A stretch of DNA of 64,000 nucleotides, taken from contig NZ_CP150662.1 in the NCBI RefSeq assembly GCF_038024125.1, positions 141,501-205,500 on the forward strand, in the 5' to 3' direction. The notes beneath the pieces were generated by a model. It was not told where the DNA came from, did not search any database, and saw only the letters and a program-made list of their open reading frames with translations. This DNA comes from Polaribacter gangjinensis. GTDB taxonomy: Bacteria > Bacteroidota > Bacteroidia > Flavobacteriales > Flavobacteriaceae. This document shows positions 1-9,546 of this stretch, piece after piece. A program made the translations under genes and the position numbers. Position 1 is the stretch's first letter. The number at the start of each line of letters is the position of its first letter.

Positions 1-427
1 TGGATATTGGCAACCATATCAAACAACTCAATCAGCAGACTTTAGTATTCAAGGTGATAATTTTTTAAATTATACCAATTTCAACTTCGTTGGTATTCAA
101 TTTGCAAATCCAACATTAAATTTAACGGATAAACCAAATTTACATTTTAACATGTACATCCCTAATTCAGTTCCTTCAAATTTTGATTTTTTAGTGACTG
201 TAGTAGATTTTGGTCCTGATAGAGTCAATGGTGGTACAGATGATACAAGACAACAATTATTTGTAAGAAAATCACCAAGTATTGTTTCAGATTCTTGGAT
301 AACAGTTGAATTTTCTTTAGCTGCAATGCAAAATAAAAGTAATGTAGGATTGATAATTTTTGAAAATATTAATTTTTCTCTGTTAAGAAATTTTTATTTA
401 GACAATATCTATTTCTACAAAAATTAA
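1..427 (+). CDS. C-terminal part of a probable surface glycan-binding protein (partial, cut by left edge)
   Basis: The reading frame is open from base 2, so the ATG at 152 is an internal methionine and this is the end of a longer gene. About 141 residues are visible. They form one beta-rich module that runs from a GYW-containing strand to a final YLDNIYFYK strand just before the stop. The same kind of ending (YYLDNVYLY) closes the second module of the secreted protein encoded at 12159-13454, so I read both as carbohydrate-binding-type beta-sandwiches. No catalytic motif is visible. It lies 25 bp upstream of the GH16 laminarinase and is probably its operon partner. Proteins like this usually follow susC/susD in flavobacterial laminarin loci. 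The function is inferred from fold-like pattern and position only. Confidence 0.6.
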   Translation, partial: GYWQPYQTTQSADFSIQGDNFLNYTNFNFVGIQFANPTLNLTDKPNLHFNMYIPNSVPSNFDFLVTVVDFGPDRVNGGTDDTRQQLFVRKSPSIVSDSWITVEFSLAAMQNKSNVGLIIFENINFSLLRNFYLDNIYFYKN

Positions 428-452
428 ATTTCCTTATTTAAAAATTAAAAAC

Positions 453-1289
453 ATGAATATTAAAAATAAATTTACTAGACAATCCTTAGCAAAATACCTT
501 ATTTTGTTGGGATTAATTGTAACATATAGTTGTTCAAACGACGAAACACAAACAGTAATTACGATGAATGAAATAGTTTGGGCAGATGAATTTACTACAG
601 CTGGAGCTCCTGATTCATCAAAATGGAGTTTTGATATTGGAACTGGACAAAACGGATGGGGTAACAACGAGTTGCAATATTACACAAATCGCACTGAAAA
701 CATTGAGGTGAAAAATGGAATGTTACACATTAAAGCAATTAAAGAACCTTATTTAGGATCTAGTTATACTTCTGCAAAAATTACTACAAGAGGTACTTTT
801 GAGCAAAAATATGGTCGATATGAAGCAAAAATCAAATTGCCTTGGGGACAAGGTTTATGGCCAGCTTTTTGGTTATTAGGTGATGATTCTAACGGATCTG
901 TAATTTGGCCGCAAATTGGTGAAATTGACATCATGGAATACAGAGGTCAACAACCAACAATTGTTCATGGAAGCATTCATGGGCCAGGATATTCTGCAGG
1001 TGAAGCTATAACCAAAAGTTATACGTTACCTAATGACAGATTTGATACAGATTTCCATATTTTCGGAATTGAATGGGGACCAAATTACATCAACTATTAT
1101 GTAGATAATGTTTTGTACAATCAAATTACTCCTAAAAATCTTCCAGAAGGTGCAGAATGGGTTTTTAATGATAATAACTTTTACATCATTTTAAATTTAG
1201 CTGTTGGAGGTTCATTCGTAGGTTCACCCTCAACACAAACTGTTTTTCCACAAGAAATGATTGTGGATTATGTAAGAGTATACAAATAA
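453..1289 (+). CDS. GH16 endo-beta-1,3-glucanase (laminarinase) lipoprotein
   Basis: 278 aa. Family 16 glycoside hydrolases cut internal beta-1,3 (or mixed beta-1,3/1,4) glucan bonds with retention. A short lipoprotein signal ends in VTYSC with Cys27 as the lipid-modified residue, so the enzyme is tethered to the outer membrane or cell surface. The single GH16 domain spans about residues 38-278. The catalytic signature GEIDIME is at 156-162, with Glu157 as nucleophile and Glu162 as acid/base, and a WPAFWLL strand lies just before it. There is no extra carbohydrate-binding module. Flanking GH3, GH17 and GH30 genes point to laminarin as the substrate rather than agar or carrageenan. The family call is secure and the substrate is inferred from context. 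Confidence 0.93.
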   Translation: MNIKNKFTRQSLAKYLILLGLIVTYSCSNDETQTVITMNEIVWADEFTTAGAPDSSKWSFDIGTGQNGWGNNELQYYTNRTENIEVKNGMLHIKAIKEPYLGSSYTSAKITTRGTFEQKYGRYEAKIKLPWGQGLWPAFWLLGDDSNGSVIWPQIGEIDIMEYRGQQPTIVHGSIHGPGYSAGEAITKSYTLPNDRFDTDFHIFGIEWGPNYINYYVDNVLYNQITPKNLPEGAEWVFNDNNFYIILNLAVGGSFVGSPSTQTVFPQEMIVDYVRVYK

Positions 1290-1298
1290 TTAAAAAAT

Positions 1299-1334
1299 AT
1301 TGGAATGATACTTTTCATTAAGTATCATTCCAAT
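1299..1334 (+). terminator. Strong stem-loop downstream of the GH16 gene
   Basis: A perfect 14-bp inverted repeat (1299-1312 with 1321-1334) has an 8-base loop and begins 9 bases after the GH16 stop. The stem ends in AT-rich sequence without a clean T-run. It could be a terminator, or an intra-operon structure that protects or processes the 3' end of the GH16 message. Confidence 0.6.
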
Positions 1335-1370
1335 TTAAATAAATACATCAAACCGAAAAACTTTTTATTT

Positions 1371-1390
1371 AAAATGTGGAAACACATTTT
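1371..1390 (+). promoter_or_regulatory. Second stem-loop with a GAAA tetraloop before the GH149-type gene
   Basis: An 8-bp stem (1371-1378 with 1383-1390) closes a GAAA loop, a stable GNRA tetraloop. It sits 26 bases before the ATG of the next gene, in the 5' leader or as a second weak terminator. No TAnnTTTG promoter box is visible between the two hairpins and the ATG, so the downstream gene may depend on read-through. Confidence 0.45.
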
Positions 1391-1416
1391 TACAGAAAAA
1401 ATTTAACCAAAACTTA

Positions 1417-4400
1417 ATGAATACAACTGTTTCTAACAAAGACATTTCAATAAATGCTAGCGCAATTAAAGGAGAATTATTAACCATTAATAACGAGACT
1501 TTTTATAAAATCTCAAACTCACATTTGATGCGTCCTTTTTTTATGACGATTGTTTCAGATTCCAATCACTGGATGTTTATTTCCAGTAATGGTGGATTAA
1601 CTGCTGGAAGAAAAGATGCAGATAGCGCTCTTTTTCCTTATTATACAGACGATAAAATCACGGAATTAGCCGAAACTACAGGAAGCAAATCATTGTTTAG
1701 AATTCACAAAAACAATACAATTGCTCTTTGGGAACCATTTTCTGAGAAACAAGAAGGATTGTATAACATTGTAAGAAATTTGTACAAAAATGAATATGGT
1801 AATAAACTCATTTTTGAAGAAATCAATCATGATTTACAAGTTACTTTTCGATATGAATGGAACACAAGTGATGAATTTGGATTTGTGAAAAAAGCTACTT
1901 TCACAAACAATGCTGATGAAAAAATCAATCTTGAAATTTTAGACGGATTAGAAAATATTTTACCTTCGGCTGTAAGTGCTGATTTACAAGGAATCAGAAG
2001 TAATTTGGTAGATGCGTATAAAAAATCAGAATTAGAAGCTGAAGTTGGATTAGGAATTTTTGCCTTAAGTGCGGTAATTGTAGATAAAGCAGAACCAAGT
2101 GAAGCATTAAAATCAAACATTGTTTGGTCTTTAGGATTAAAAAATCCAACGTATTTATTGTCTTCACAACAACTTTCTCACTTTAGAAAGGGCATAAAAT
2201 TAACTCAAGAAGTTGATATCAAAGCTGAAAGAGGTGCGTATTTTTTAAATACTACTATTGAACTTTCAGGAAAAAGCGAATCATCTTGGATGCAAATTGC
2301 CAACGTAAATCAAACAGTTGCTGATGTGGTTGCAATATCCGAAATGATAAAAAATGATGCAGATTTAAAAAATAAACTACAAAAAAGTATTGATAAAGGA
2401 ACTGAAAATTTAATCAATTTGGCAGCAGCTTCTGATGCCTTACAATTGTCAAATGATCCTTTAATCAGTACAAGACATTTTTCAAATACACTTTTCAATA
2501 TCATGAGAGGTGGAATTTTTGATGATAATTATACCATCGAAAAACAAGATTTTATTGCTTATATGGCAAATGCAAACAAACCATTGTTTGCCACTAAAAA
2601 AGAAATTTTAAAAAGTTTTCCAGATAAATTTACCGTAGATTTTATAAAACAAGTTGCTGAAAATGATGAAGATAAAGATTTTAAACGTCTAAGTATAGAA
2701 TATTTACCACTAAAGTTTAGTAGAAGACATGGTGATCCAAGTCGTCCTTGGAACAGATTTTCTATCAATACGCGTAGTGAAATTGATGGTTCAAAAATTT
2801 TAGATTACGAAGGAAACTGGCGTGATATTTTCCAAAATTGGGAAGCATTAGCACATTCTTATCCTCAGTTTATTGAGAATATGATTCATAAATTCTTAAA
2901 CGCAACTACTTTTGAAGGCTACAATCCTTACAGAGTTACCAAAGGTGGTTTTGATTGGGAAGTAATTGAAGAACACGATCCTTGGTCTTATATTGGCTAT
3001 TGGGGTGATCATCAAATTATCTATTTGTTGAAGTTTTTAGAGTTTATTGAAAATCATTATCCTTCAAAATTAGCATCCTTATTTAATGAAGATGTATTTG
3101 TATATGCAAATGTACCTTACAAGATAAAATCGTATGCTGATATTTTAAAAAATCCAAAAGATACTATTGATTTTGATCATAGTTTACAACATATTATCGA
3201 AAAGAAAAGAGCAAATATTGGTGTTGACGGAGCTTTATTAACAGACCAAAGAGACCAAATTTATCGTGTCAATTTAATTGAAAAATTATTGGTTACTGTA
3301 CTTGCAAAAGTATCCAACTTTATTCCTGAAGGTGGAATTTGGTTAAATACACAACGTCCAGAATGGAATGATGCCAACAATGCGTTGGTTGGAAATGGCG
3401 TTTCAATGGTAACCTTATATTATTTGAGAAGATTTATAAATTTCTTTGAAAATGTAGTCGCAAATTCTGATACCAATAACTTCGAAATTTCAGAAGAAGT
3501 TGCACAATTATTCAGTAAAATTGTTTCTACTTTAGATGCGAATAATACTATTTTATCAGGAAAAGTGAATGATGCTGATAGAAAAAGAGTGTTAGATGGA
3601 GTTGGAATTCCTGCAAGTGATTACAGAGAATTTATCTACAAAAACGGTTTTACTGGAAATAAAACATCCGTAAATCGTTCTTCATTTTTGCATTTTTTCA
3701 ACATTACAAAAAATTATTTAGATCATAGTATTCGTGCAAATAAACGCGCTGATAATATGTATCATGCCTATAATTTAATGACTATTGAAAACGACCAAAA
3801 AGTTTCCATTTCCTATTTATCAGAAATGTTAGAAGGACAAGTGGCTGCTTTAAGTTCAGGATATTTAACTCCAAAAGAGGCTTTGTCATTGTTAGATGGA
3901 TTGAAAAATAGTTCATTATTCAGACCAGATCAATACAGTTACATTTTATATCCAAATAAAGAATTACCAAGATTTACCAAGAAAAATAACATTCCTACTG
4001 CAAAAGTGCAGCAATCAGAATTGTTACAACAATTGGTAAAAGACAATAATAAATGGTTAATTGAAAAAGATGTTTTAGGAAATTATCATTTCAACGGAAC
4101 TTTTAACAATGCAAATAGTGTTCAAAAAGCATTGGAAAAATTGAAAGAAAATTACGGAGATTTAGTTGCTAAAGACAGCAAATTTGTGTTGGATGTTTTC
4201 GAAGAAATCTTTGATCATAAATCATTTACAGGTCGTTCAGGAACTTTTTTCGGCTATGAAGGATTGGGTTCTATTTATTGGCACATGGTTTCAAAACTAT
4301 TATTGGCTGTTCAAGAAAACTGTTTGTTAGCCATAAATTCGAATGAAGATGCTGTAATAATAGGCAAATTATTAGACCATTATTATGAAATAAATGCAGG

Positions 4401-4866
4401 AATTGGCCTACATAAATCACCAGAATTGTATGGTGCATTTCCAACAGATGCATATTCACACACACCAGCCACAAAAGGTGCTCAACAGCCAGGAATGACA
4501 GGTCAAGTAAAAGAAGATATTTTAAGTAGAATTGGAGAATTAGGAGTTTTTGTTGAAAATGGGAAAATCTTTTTCAAACCAACCTTGCTAAGAAAATTTG
4601 AGTTTTTAGAAACTCCTCAGAATTTTGAATATATCAATTTGAAAAATGAAAAAACCAAACTTACTATTCAAAAAGATGAGTTGTGTTTTACCTATTGTCA
4701 AGTGCCTGTTGTATATCAATTAGCAAATAAAGAAATGATTGAAGTCGTTTACAATGATCAATCAAAAATTGTTTTAGACGGTTTGTCATTAGATAGAGAA
4801 ACAAGTTCTGAAATATTTAATAGAACCAATAAAATTAACCATTTAAAAGTAAGTATTGTAAAGTAA
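1417..4866 (+). CDS. Probable GH149-type beta-1,3-glucan (oligoglucan) phosphorylase
   Basis: 1149 aa with no signal peptide or membrane segment, so cytoplasmic. The length, the long N-terminal beta-rich part and the following helical part with YWGDHQ (Tyr528-Gln533) and PEWNDANNALVG (about 648-659, candidate catalytic acid Asp652) resemble the GH94/GH149 clade of inverting phosphorylases. Members of GH149 are about 1,100 residues long and release glucose-1-phosphate from beta-1,3-glucan oligosaccharides using inorganic phosphate. The gene sits among GH16, GH3, GH17 and GH30 genes, and the next gene starts 4 bp after its stop, which suits laminarin-oligosaccharide use. GH161 or another GH94-like family is the main alternative. 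The assignment rests on motif, size and context without a database comparison. Confidence 0.72.
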   Translation: MNTTVSNKDISINASAIKGELLTINNETFYKISNSHLMRPFFMTIVSDSNHWMFISSNGGLTAGRKDADSALFPYYTDDKITELAETTGSKSLFRIHKNNTIALWEPFSEKQEGLYNIVRNLYKNEYGNKLIFEEINHDLQVTFRYEWNTSDEFGFVKKATFTNNADEKINLEILDGLENILPSAVSADLQGIRSNLVDAYKKSELEAEVGLGIFALSAVIVDKAEPSEALKSNIVWSLGLKNPTYLLSSQQLSHFRKGIKLTQEVDIKAERGAYFLNTTIELSGKSESSWMQIANVNQTVADVVAISEMIKNDADLKNKLQKSIDKGTENLINLAAASDALQLSNDPLISTRHFSNTLFNIMRGGIFDDNYTIEKQDFIAYMANANKPLFATKKEILKSFPDKFTVDFIKQVAENDEDKDFKRLSIEYLPLKFSRRHGDPSRPWNRFSINTRSEIDGSKILDYEGNWRDIFQNWEALAHSYPQFIENMIHKFLNATTFEGYNPYRVTKGGFDWEVIEEHDPWSYIGYWGDHQIIYLLKFLEFIENHYPSKLASLFNEDVFVYANVPYKIKSYADILKNPKDTIDFDHSLQHIIEKKRANIGVDGALLTDQRDQIYRVNLIEKLLVTVLAKVSNFIPEGGIWLNTQRPEWNDANNALVGNGVSMVTLYYLRRFINFFENVVANSDTNNFEISEEVAQLFSKIVSTLDANNTILSGKVNDADRKRVLDGVGIPASDYREFIYKNGFTGNKTSVNRSSFLHFFNITKNYLDHSIRANKRADNMYHAYNLMTIENDQKVSISYLSEMLEGQVAALSSGYLTPKEALSLLDGLKNSSLFRPDQYSYILYPNKELPRFTKKNNIPTAKVQQSELLQQLVKDNNKWLIEKDVLGNYHFNGTFNNANSVQKALEKLKENYGDLVAKDSKFVLDVFEEIFDHKSFTGRSGTFFGYEGLGSIYWHMVSKLLLAVQENCLLAINSNEDAVIIGKLLDHYYEINAGIGLHKSPELYGAFPTDAYSHTPATKGAQQPGMTGQVKEDILSRIGELGVFVENGKIFFKPTLLRKFEFLETPQNFEYINLKNEKTKLTIQKDELCFTYCQVPVVYQLANKEMIEVVYNDQSKIVLDGLSLDRETSSEIFNRTNKINHLKVSIVK

Positions 4867-4870
4867 ATCA

Positions 4871-6676
4871 ATGAAAATCAATATCGTAACATATCTGTTG
4901 AGTTGTTTTTTATTGATAGGTTTTTCTTGTAAAAATGAAATGAAAGTAAGTAACGAAATTCTTATTGAACAAAAAGTAGAAGCATTGCTAAAGCAAATGA
5001 CTTTGGATGAAAAAATTGGACAAATGTCGCAAATCCGTCATTTTGAAGAAAATGCTGATGCACATGTTTCTGAAAAATTCATTGGTTCTATCATTCATAC
5101 GCAAGGACCAACTCCAGGAAAAACTGCTAAAGAATGGCAAAAACGTTTTATTGAATTACAAAAAAAAGCGCTAGCAACTCGTTTAGGAATTCCGTTGTTA
5201 TTTGGAGTTGATGCTGTTCATGGTCAAAATACCTTTGAAGGGGCAACTATTTTTCCGCACAATATTGGTTTAGGGGCTGCAAATAATGAAGATTTGGTTT
5301 ATGAAATTGCAAAAATTACGGCTTTAGAAAGTCAAGCAACAGGTTTCAATTGGGTTTTTTCGCCTTGTGTAGCCATTCCATACAACGAAAAATGGGGAAG
5401 AGTGTATGAGGCTTTTTCCGAAAGTACGAATATTACCGAAAAACTAACCAAAGCATCTGTTAAAGGTCACCAAGGAAATTTAGCTGATGCAACAACTGTC
5501 ATGGCTACTGCCAAACATTTTGTAGGTGATGGCGCAACTGATTTTGGAGTTGAAGGTGGTGAAACTACACTTTCTGATGATGAAATTCACAAGTATTTAT
5601 TGCCTCCATATAAAGCTGCAGTTCAAGAAAAAGTGGGTGCTGTGATGGCTTCTTTTAATAGTATCAACGGAATTTCTATGCACAATCACAAAGCATTGAT
5701 TACAGATACTTTGAAAATCGGAATGAAATTCGATGGAATTGTAGTGTCTGATTGGAAAGCCTATTCTCGTTTCAATGGAATTGAAGTTGTCAATGCAGGT
5801 GTTGATGTAATTATGGCTGTTGATGGAGATTTAGAAGATTTTCAAGAAGGATTGAAAAAAGCAGTTCAAGAAAAATTAGTTTCTATAGACCGGATTGATG
5901 ATGCTGTGAGAAGAATTTTACGTCAAAAATTCAGATTGGGTTTGTTTGAAAATCCATTTCCAGACACAACATTAGTCTCAAAAATTGGCATCAAGAAACA
6001 CCGAGAAATTGCCAAACAAGCAGTAAGAGAATCGTTAGTTTTATTGAAAAATGAAAATCAAGTATTGCCAATTTCAAAAGAAACTAAAAAAATCGTAGTT
6101 GTTGGTGAACACGCAAATAACTCAGGATTGCAATCTGGAGGTTGGACTGTAAATTGGCAAGGTTCATTGGAAAATTACAAAGAAGCAACTACCATTTTAG
6201 AGGGCATCAAAAAACAATCAAAAGGAACTCTGGTGTATGATAAAAACGCTTCAGAAAATCATTTTGATGCAGATTTAGCGATTATTGTTGTTGGCGAAAA
6301 TCCATATGCAGAATTTTTTGGAGACATTGGTCATGAATCCAATCAATTGAAATTAACCTTGACTGAAGAGCATCAAAATTATATTAAAAAGTATTCAGAT
6401 AAAGGCATAAAAACAATTGTTGTTTTAATCTCTGGTAGACCTTTGGTGGTAACTGATCAAATCAATCAATCAAATGCTTTTGTAGTAGCTTGGTTGCCAG
6501 GATCAGAAGGAGATGGAATTGCAGAAGTACTTTTCGGAGATTATAATTTTAAAGGAAAATTACCCCATTCTTGGCCAAAAGATGTAAAAGATTTTGAACA
6601 TAAATACGGTCCTAATTTTTGGGATAAAACCCAAAATCCCCTTTATGAATTTGGTTTTGGAATGACATATGAATAA
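4871..6676 (+). CDS. GH3 beta-glucosidase lipoprotein
   Basis: 601 aa. It is an exo-acting retaining enzyme that removes terminal glucose from beta-glucan oligosaccharides. The signal ends in IGFSC (lipid Cys20), placing it at the cell envelope, probably periplasmic. The N-terminal TIM barrel (about 30-350) holds the KHFVGDG substrate-binding motif, and VVSDW carries the nucleophile Asp294. The C-terminal alpha/beta sandwich (about 385-600) has a GENPYAE segment likely to include the acid/base Glu. No fibronectin-like third domain is present, so the layout is the plant ExoI-like two-domain form. It starts 4 bp after the phosphorylase gene, so the two are almost certainly co-transcribed. Beta-1,3 preference is inferred from the locus. 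Confidence 0.9.
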   Translation: MKINIVTYLLSCFLLIGFSCKNEMKVSNEILIEQKVEALLKQMTLDEKIGQMSQIRHFEENADAHVSEKFIGSIIHTQGPTPGKTAKEWQKRFIELQKKALATRLGIPLLFGVDAVHGQNTFEGATIFPHNIGLGAANNEDLVYEIAKITALESQATGFNWVFSPCVAIPYNEKWGRVYEAFSESTNITEKLTKASVKGHQGNLADATTVMATAKHFVGDGATDFGVEGGETTLSDDEIHKYLLPPYKAAVQEKVGAVMASFNSINGISMHNHKALITDTLKIGMKFDGIVVSDWKAYSRFNGIEVVNAGVDVIMAVDGDLEDFQEGLKKAVQEKLVSIDRIDDAVRRILRQKFRLGLFENPFPDTTLVSKIGIKKHREIAKQAVRESLVLLKNENQVLPISKETKKIVVVGEHANNSGLQSGGWTVNWQGSLENYKEATTILEGIKKQSKGTLVYDKNASENHFDADLAIIVVGENPYAEFFGDIGHESNQLKLTLTEEHQNYIKKYSDKGIKTIVVLISGRPLVVTDQINQSNAFVVAWLPGSEGDGIAEVLFGDYNFKGKLPHSWPKDVKDFEHKYGPNFWDKTQNPLYEFGFGMTYE

Positions 6677-6723
6677 TAAAAAACAGTAAACTATTCAATT
6701 GCAGATAGTAATAAAACAAACAA

Positions 6724-8010
6724 ATGATGAAAAATATAATGAAAACTTTTTTACACGTATTACTTGTTGTTCTTATTATTTCTTGCGCAAATAAAGAATC
6801 AAAACAAAAGACTATTTTGAGTACAAAAAAAGAACTTACAGCAGCAGATATTTTAGGAAATCCAAATTATCAAGCGATTTCATTTGGTGGTTACAGAGAA
6901 AAAACAAGAGAAATTCAACCAACAATTGCTCAGTTAAAAGAAGATATGAAACTTTTGCACGCTATGGGAATTCGAATCTTGAGAACTTATAATGTGCAAC
7001 CAAAATTACCTCACGCTTCTAATGTTTTAGAGGCTATTCATCAATTGAAAAAAGAAGATCCAAATTTTGAAATGTATGTAATGTTAGGTGCATGGATTGA
7101 TTGTTTGAATGCTTGGACTGGTTTAGAGCCAAATCACGATGTAGAAAGTCCTGAAAATGAAGGAGAAATTGCAAGAGCAGCAGCTTTAGCAAATAAATAT
7201 CCTAATATTGTTAAGGTTATTGCTGTTGGAAACGAAGCAATGATTCGTTGGGCAACTAGCTATTATGTTCAACCCAATGTAATTTTAAAATGGGTAAATC
7301 ATCTTCAAAAAATGAAAAAAGAGGGAAAACTTCCCAAAGATTTATGGATTACAAGTTCAGATGATTTTGCTTCTTGGGGTGGAGGTGAAGAAAGCTACAG
7401 AACAAAAGATTTAGAAGCATTAATCAAAGCAGTAGATTATGTTTCCATGCATACGTACGCATACCACAACTCACATTACAATCCTGAATTTTGGAAAATT
7501 CCAGAAAGTGAACAAAATTTATCAGATCTTGAAAAAGTAAATTCGGCAATGAAAAGAGCCTTAGAATTTGCCAAAATGCAGTATAAAAATGTGTCTGATT
7601 ATGTAAAAAGCATCGATTCAACCAAAACAATTCATATTGGTGAAACAGGTTGGGCGTCTATTTCTGATGGTCATTACGGAATTCATGGTTCAAGAGCAAC
7701 AGACGAATACAAGCAAGGTTTGTATTTTAAGCATTTGAGAAAATGGACTACTAAAGAAAAAATATCCTGTTTTTATTTTGAAGCTTTTGACGAACAATGG
7801 AAAGATGCTGGAAATAAAAATGGTTCTGAAAATCATTTTGGATTGATCAATTTAAATGGAGAAGCAAAGTTTGCACTTTGGGATTTGGTTGATAAAGGAA
7901 CTTTTGAAGGATTAAAGCGAGATGGAAAAACCATTACCAAAACTTTTAACGGAGATAAAAAAGAATTGTTAAAAACGGTATTTCCGCCAAACACAGACTA
8001 TCCAAGATAA
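6724..8010 (+). CDS. GH17 beta-1,3-glucanase lipoprotein
   Basis: 428 aa. GH17 enzymes are retaining endo- or exo-beta-1,3-glucanases on a TIM barrel. The signal ends in LIISC (lipid Cys21). Acid/base Glu171 lies in VGNEAM and nucleophile Glu307 in IGETGW, the two hallmark sites of the family. Between them lies a VSMHTYAYHN strand, and an FYFEAFDEQWK strand after the nucleophile completes the barrel. It lies 47 bp after the GH3 gene and 7 bp before the GH30 gene. Related exported GH17 proteins in marine flavobacteria act on debranched laminarin. Two adjacent ATGs open the gene and the first is used here. Confidence 0.9.
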   Translation: MMKNIMKTFLHVLLVVLIISCANKESKQKTILSTKKELTAADILGNPNYQAISFGGYREKTREIQPTIAQLKEDMKLLHAMGIRILRTYNVQPKLPHASNVLEAIHQLKKEDPNFEMYVMLGAWIDCLNAWTGLEPNHDVESPENEGEIARAAALANKYPNIVKVIAVGNEAMIRWATSYYVQPNVILKWVNHLQKMKKEGKLPKDLWITSSDDFASWGGGEESYRTKDLEALIKAVDYVSMHTYAYHNSHYNPEFWKIPESEQNLSDLEKVNSAMKRALEFAKMQYKNVSDYVKSIDSTKTIHIGETGWASISDGHYGIHGSRATDEYKQGLYFKHLRKWTTKEKISCFYFEAFDEQWKDAGNKNGSENHFGLINLNGEAKFALWDLVDKGTFEGLKRDGKTITKTFNGDKKELLKTVFPPNTDYPR

Positions 8011-8017
8011 GTAATAG

Positions 8018-9523
8018 ATGAATCTAACAAAATACATATTATACATAGGAATATCATTTATGATACTAAGTTGTGAAATCAAACAAGAGGTTTTGATTGT
8101 AGATGTTTATGAAACGTCTGCAAGTGGAAATAATTTAAAAAAATTGACTGATTTTTCTATTGAAGAAAATAAAGATAGTTTGTTGAATATCACGCTTTTT
8201 CCACAGAAAAAGCGTCAAAAAATCACAGGTTTTGGAGGTTCATTTACAGAAGCTTCAGCGTATTTATTAAACAACATTAGTAAAAAAAATAGAGATTCTA
8301 TTATTGAAGCCTATTTTGGAGAAACGGGTGCAAAGTATTCTTTGACAAGAACACATATGAATTCGTGCGATTTTTCTTTGGGACAATATTCATACGCGCC
8401 AATTGCTGGTGATAAAGAATTGGTCAATTTTACGATTGATGAAGATAAAAGCGACATCATTCCTATGATCAAAGATGCTATGAAAGTATCTAAAGACGGA
8501 TTTAAAATTTTAGCTTCACCTTGGACAGCTTCACCTTGGATGAAGGATAACAATGCTTGGGTGGGAGGAAAATTATTACAAGAATATTATGATACTTGGG
8601 CGTTATTTTTCTCAAAATATGTAACTGCTTATAACAAAGAAGGAATTGATATTTGGGGATTTACTGTTGAAAATGAACCGCTTGGGAATGGAAATAATTG
8701 GGAGAGTATGCATTTTACTCCTGATGAAATGACCAATTTTGTACAACATCACTTAGGACCGAAATTGCGAAATGACTATCCTGAAATTAAAATTTTAGGC
8801 TATGATCAAAATAGAGAACATCTAAAAGAATGGATTGATTCACAATTTAAAAACGAAGAAACTTCAAAGTATTTTGATGGAACTGCGATTCATTGGTACG
8901 CAAGTACTTTTCATTATTTTTCGGATGAATTGCAATATGCACATCAAAAAGCACCTAATAAATATTTAATTCAGTCTGAGGCTTGTGTTGATGCAGAAGT
9001 TCCAAAGTGGAAAGATGATGCTTGGTATTGGAAAAAAGAAGCTACAGATTGGGGTTGGGATTGGGCACCAGAAAAAGACAAACACATGCATCCAAAATAT
9101 GCACCTGTTCACAGATATGCAAGAGATATTATAGGTTGTTTAAATAATTGGGTTGATGGTTGGATTGATTGGAATATGGTTTTAGATACGCAAGGTGGCC
9201 CAAATTGGTTCAAGAATTGGTGTGTTGCTCCAATAATTGTTGATCCAGCAAAAGATGAGGTGTATTTTACACCATTATATTACACCTTATCACATTTTAG
9301 CAAATTTATAAGACCAGAAGCAACCATTTTTGAAGTTGAGAATTCTGATAAAGACATCATGGTTACAGCAGCAGAAAATCCTGATGGAACAATTGCAGTA
9401 GTTGTTTTTAATGAAACAAATCAATCAAAAAATATTCAGTTACTACTTGATAATCAAAAGGTAAATATTAAAATGAATGGACAATCAATTCAAACAATTG
9501 TAATTCCAAATAATGAAAACTAA
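8018..9523 (+). CDS. GH30 beta-1,6-glucanase/glucosidase lipoprotein
   Basis: 501 aa. The signal ends in MILSC (lipid Cys19). The family 30 layout is clear: an ITGFGGSFTEA strand near residue 70, ILASPWTASPWMK, acid/base Glu220 in VENEP, nucleophile Glu321 in QSEAC, then the C-terminal beta-sandwich side domain ending in VVVFNET. Bacterial GH30 enzymes from laminarin loci remove the beta-1,6-linked glucose branches so that GH17 can work on the linear backbone. Other subfamilies act on glucosylceramide or xylan. The neighbours favour beta-1,6-glucan, but the exact subfamily cannot be fixed here. Confidence 0.88.
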   Translation: MNLTKYILYIGISFMILSCEIKQEVLIVDVYETSASGNNLKKLTDFSIEENKDSLLNITLFPQKKRQKITGFGGSFTEASAYLLNNISKKNRDSIIEAYFGETGAKYSLTRTHMNSCDFSLGQYSYAPIAGDKELVNFTIDEDKSDIIPMIKDAMKVSKDGFKILASPWTASPWMKDNNAWVGGKLLQEYYDTWALFFSKYVTAYNKEGIDIWGFTVENEPLGNGNNWESMHFTPDEMTNFVQHHLGPKLRNDYPEIKILGYDQNREHLKEWIDSQFKNEETSKYFDGTAIHWYASTFHYFSDELQYAHQKAPNKYLIQSEACVDAEVPKWKDDAWYWKKEATDWGWDWAPEKDKHMHPKYAPVHRYARDIIGCLNNWVDGWIDWNMVLDTQGGPNWFKNWCVAPIIVDPAKDEVYFTPLYYTLSHFSKFIRPEATIFEVENSDKDIMVTAAENPDGTIAVVVFNETNQSKNIQLLLDNQKVNIKMNGQSIQTIVIPNNEN

Positions 9524-9546
9524 TACTAACAAACTAAAATAGAAAT

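Noticed and set aside
1827..4474. Several antisense open frames opposite the phosphorylase gene (for example 1827-2120, 2310-2504, 2559-2768, 4271-4474)
   Set aside because: They have no domain, no signal, no promoter box and follow the codon pattern of the long gene on the other strand, so they are shadows.
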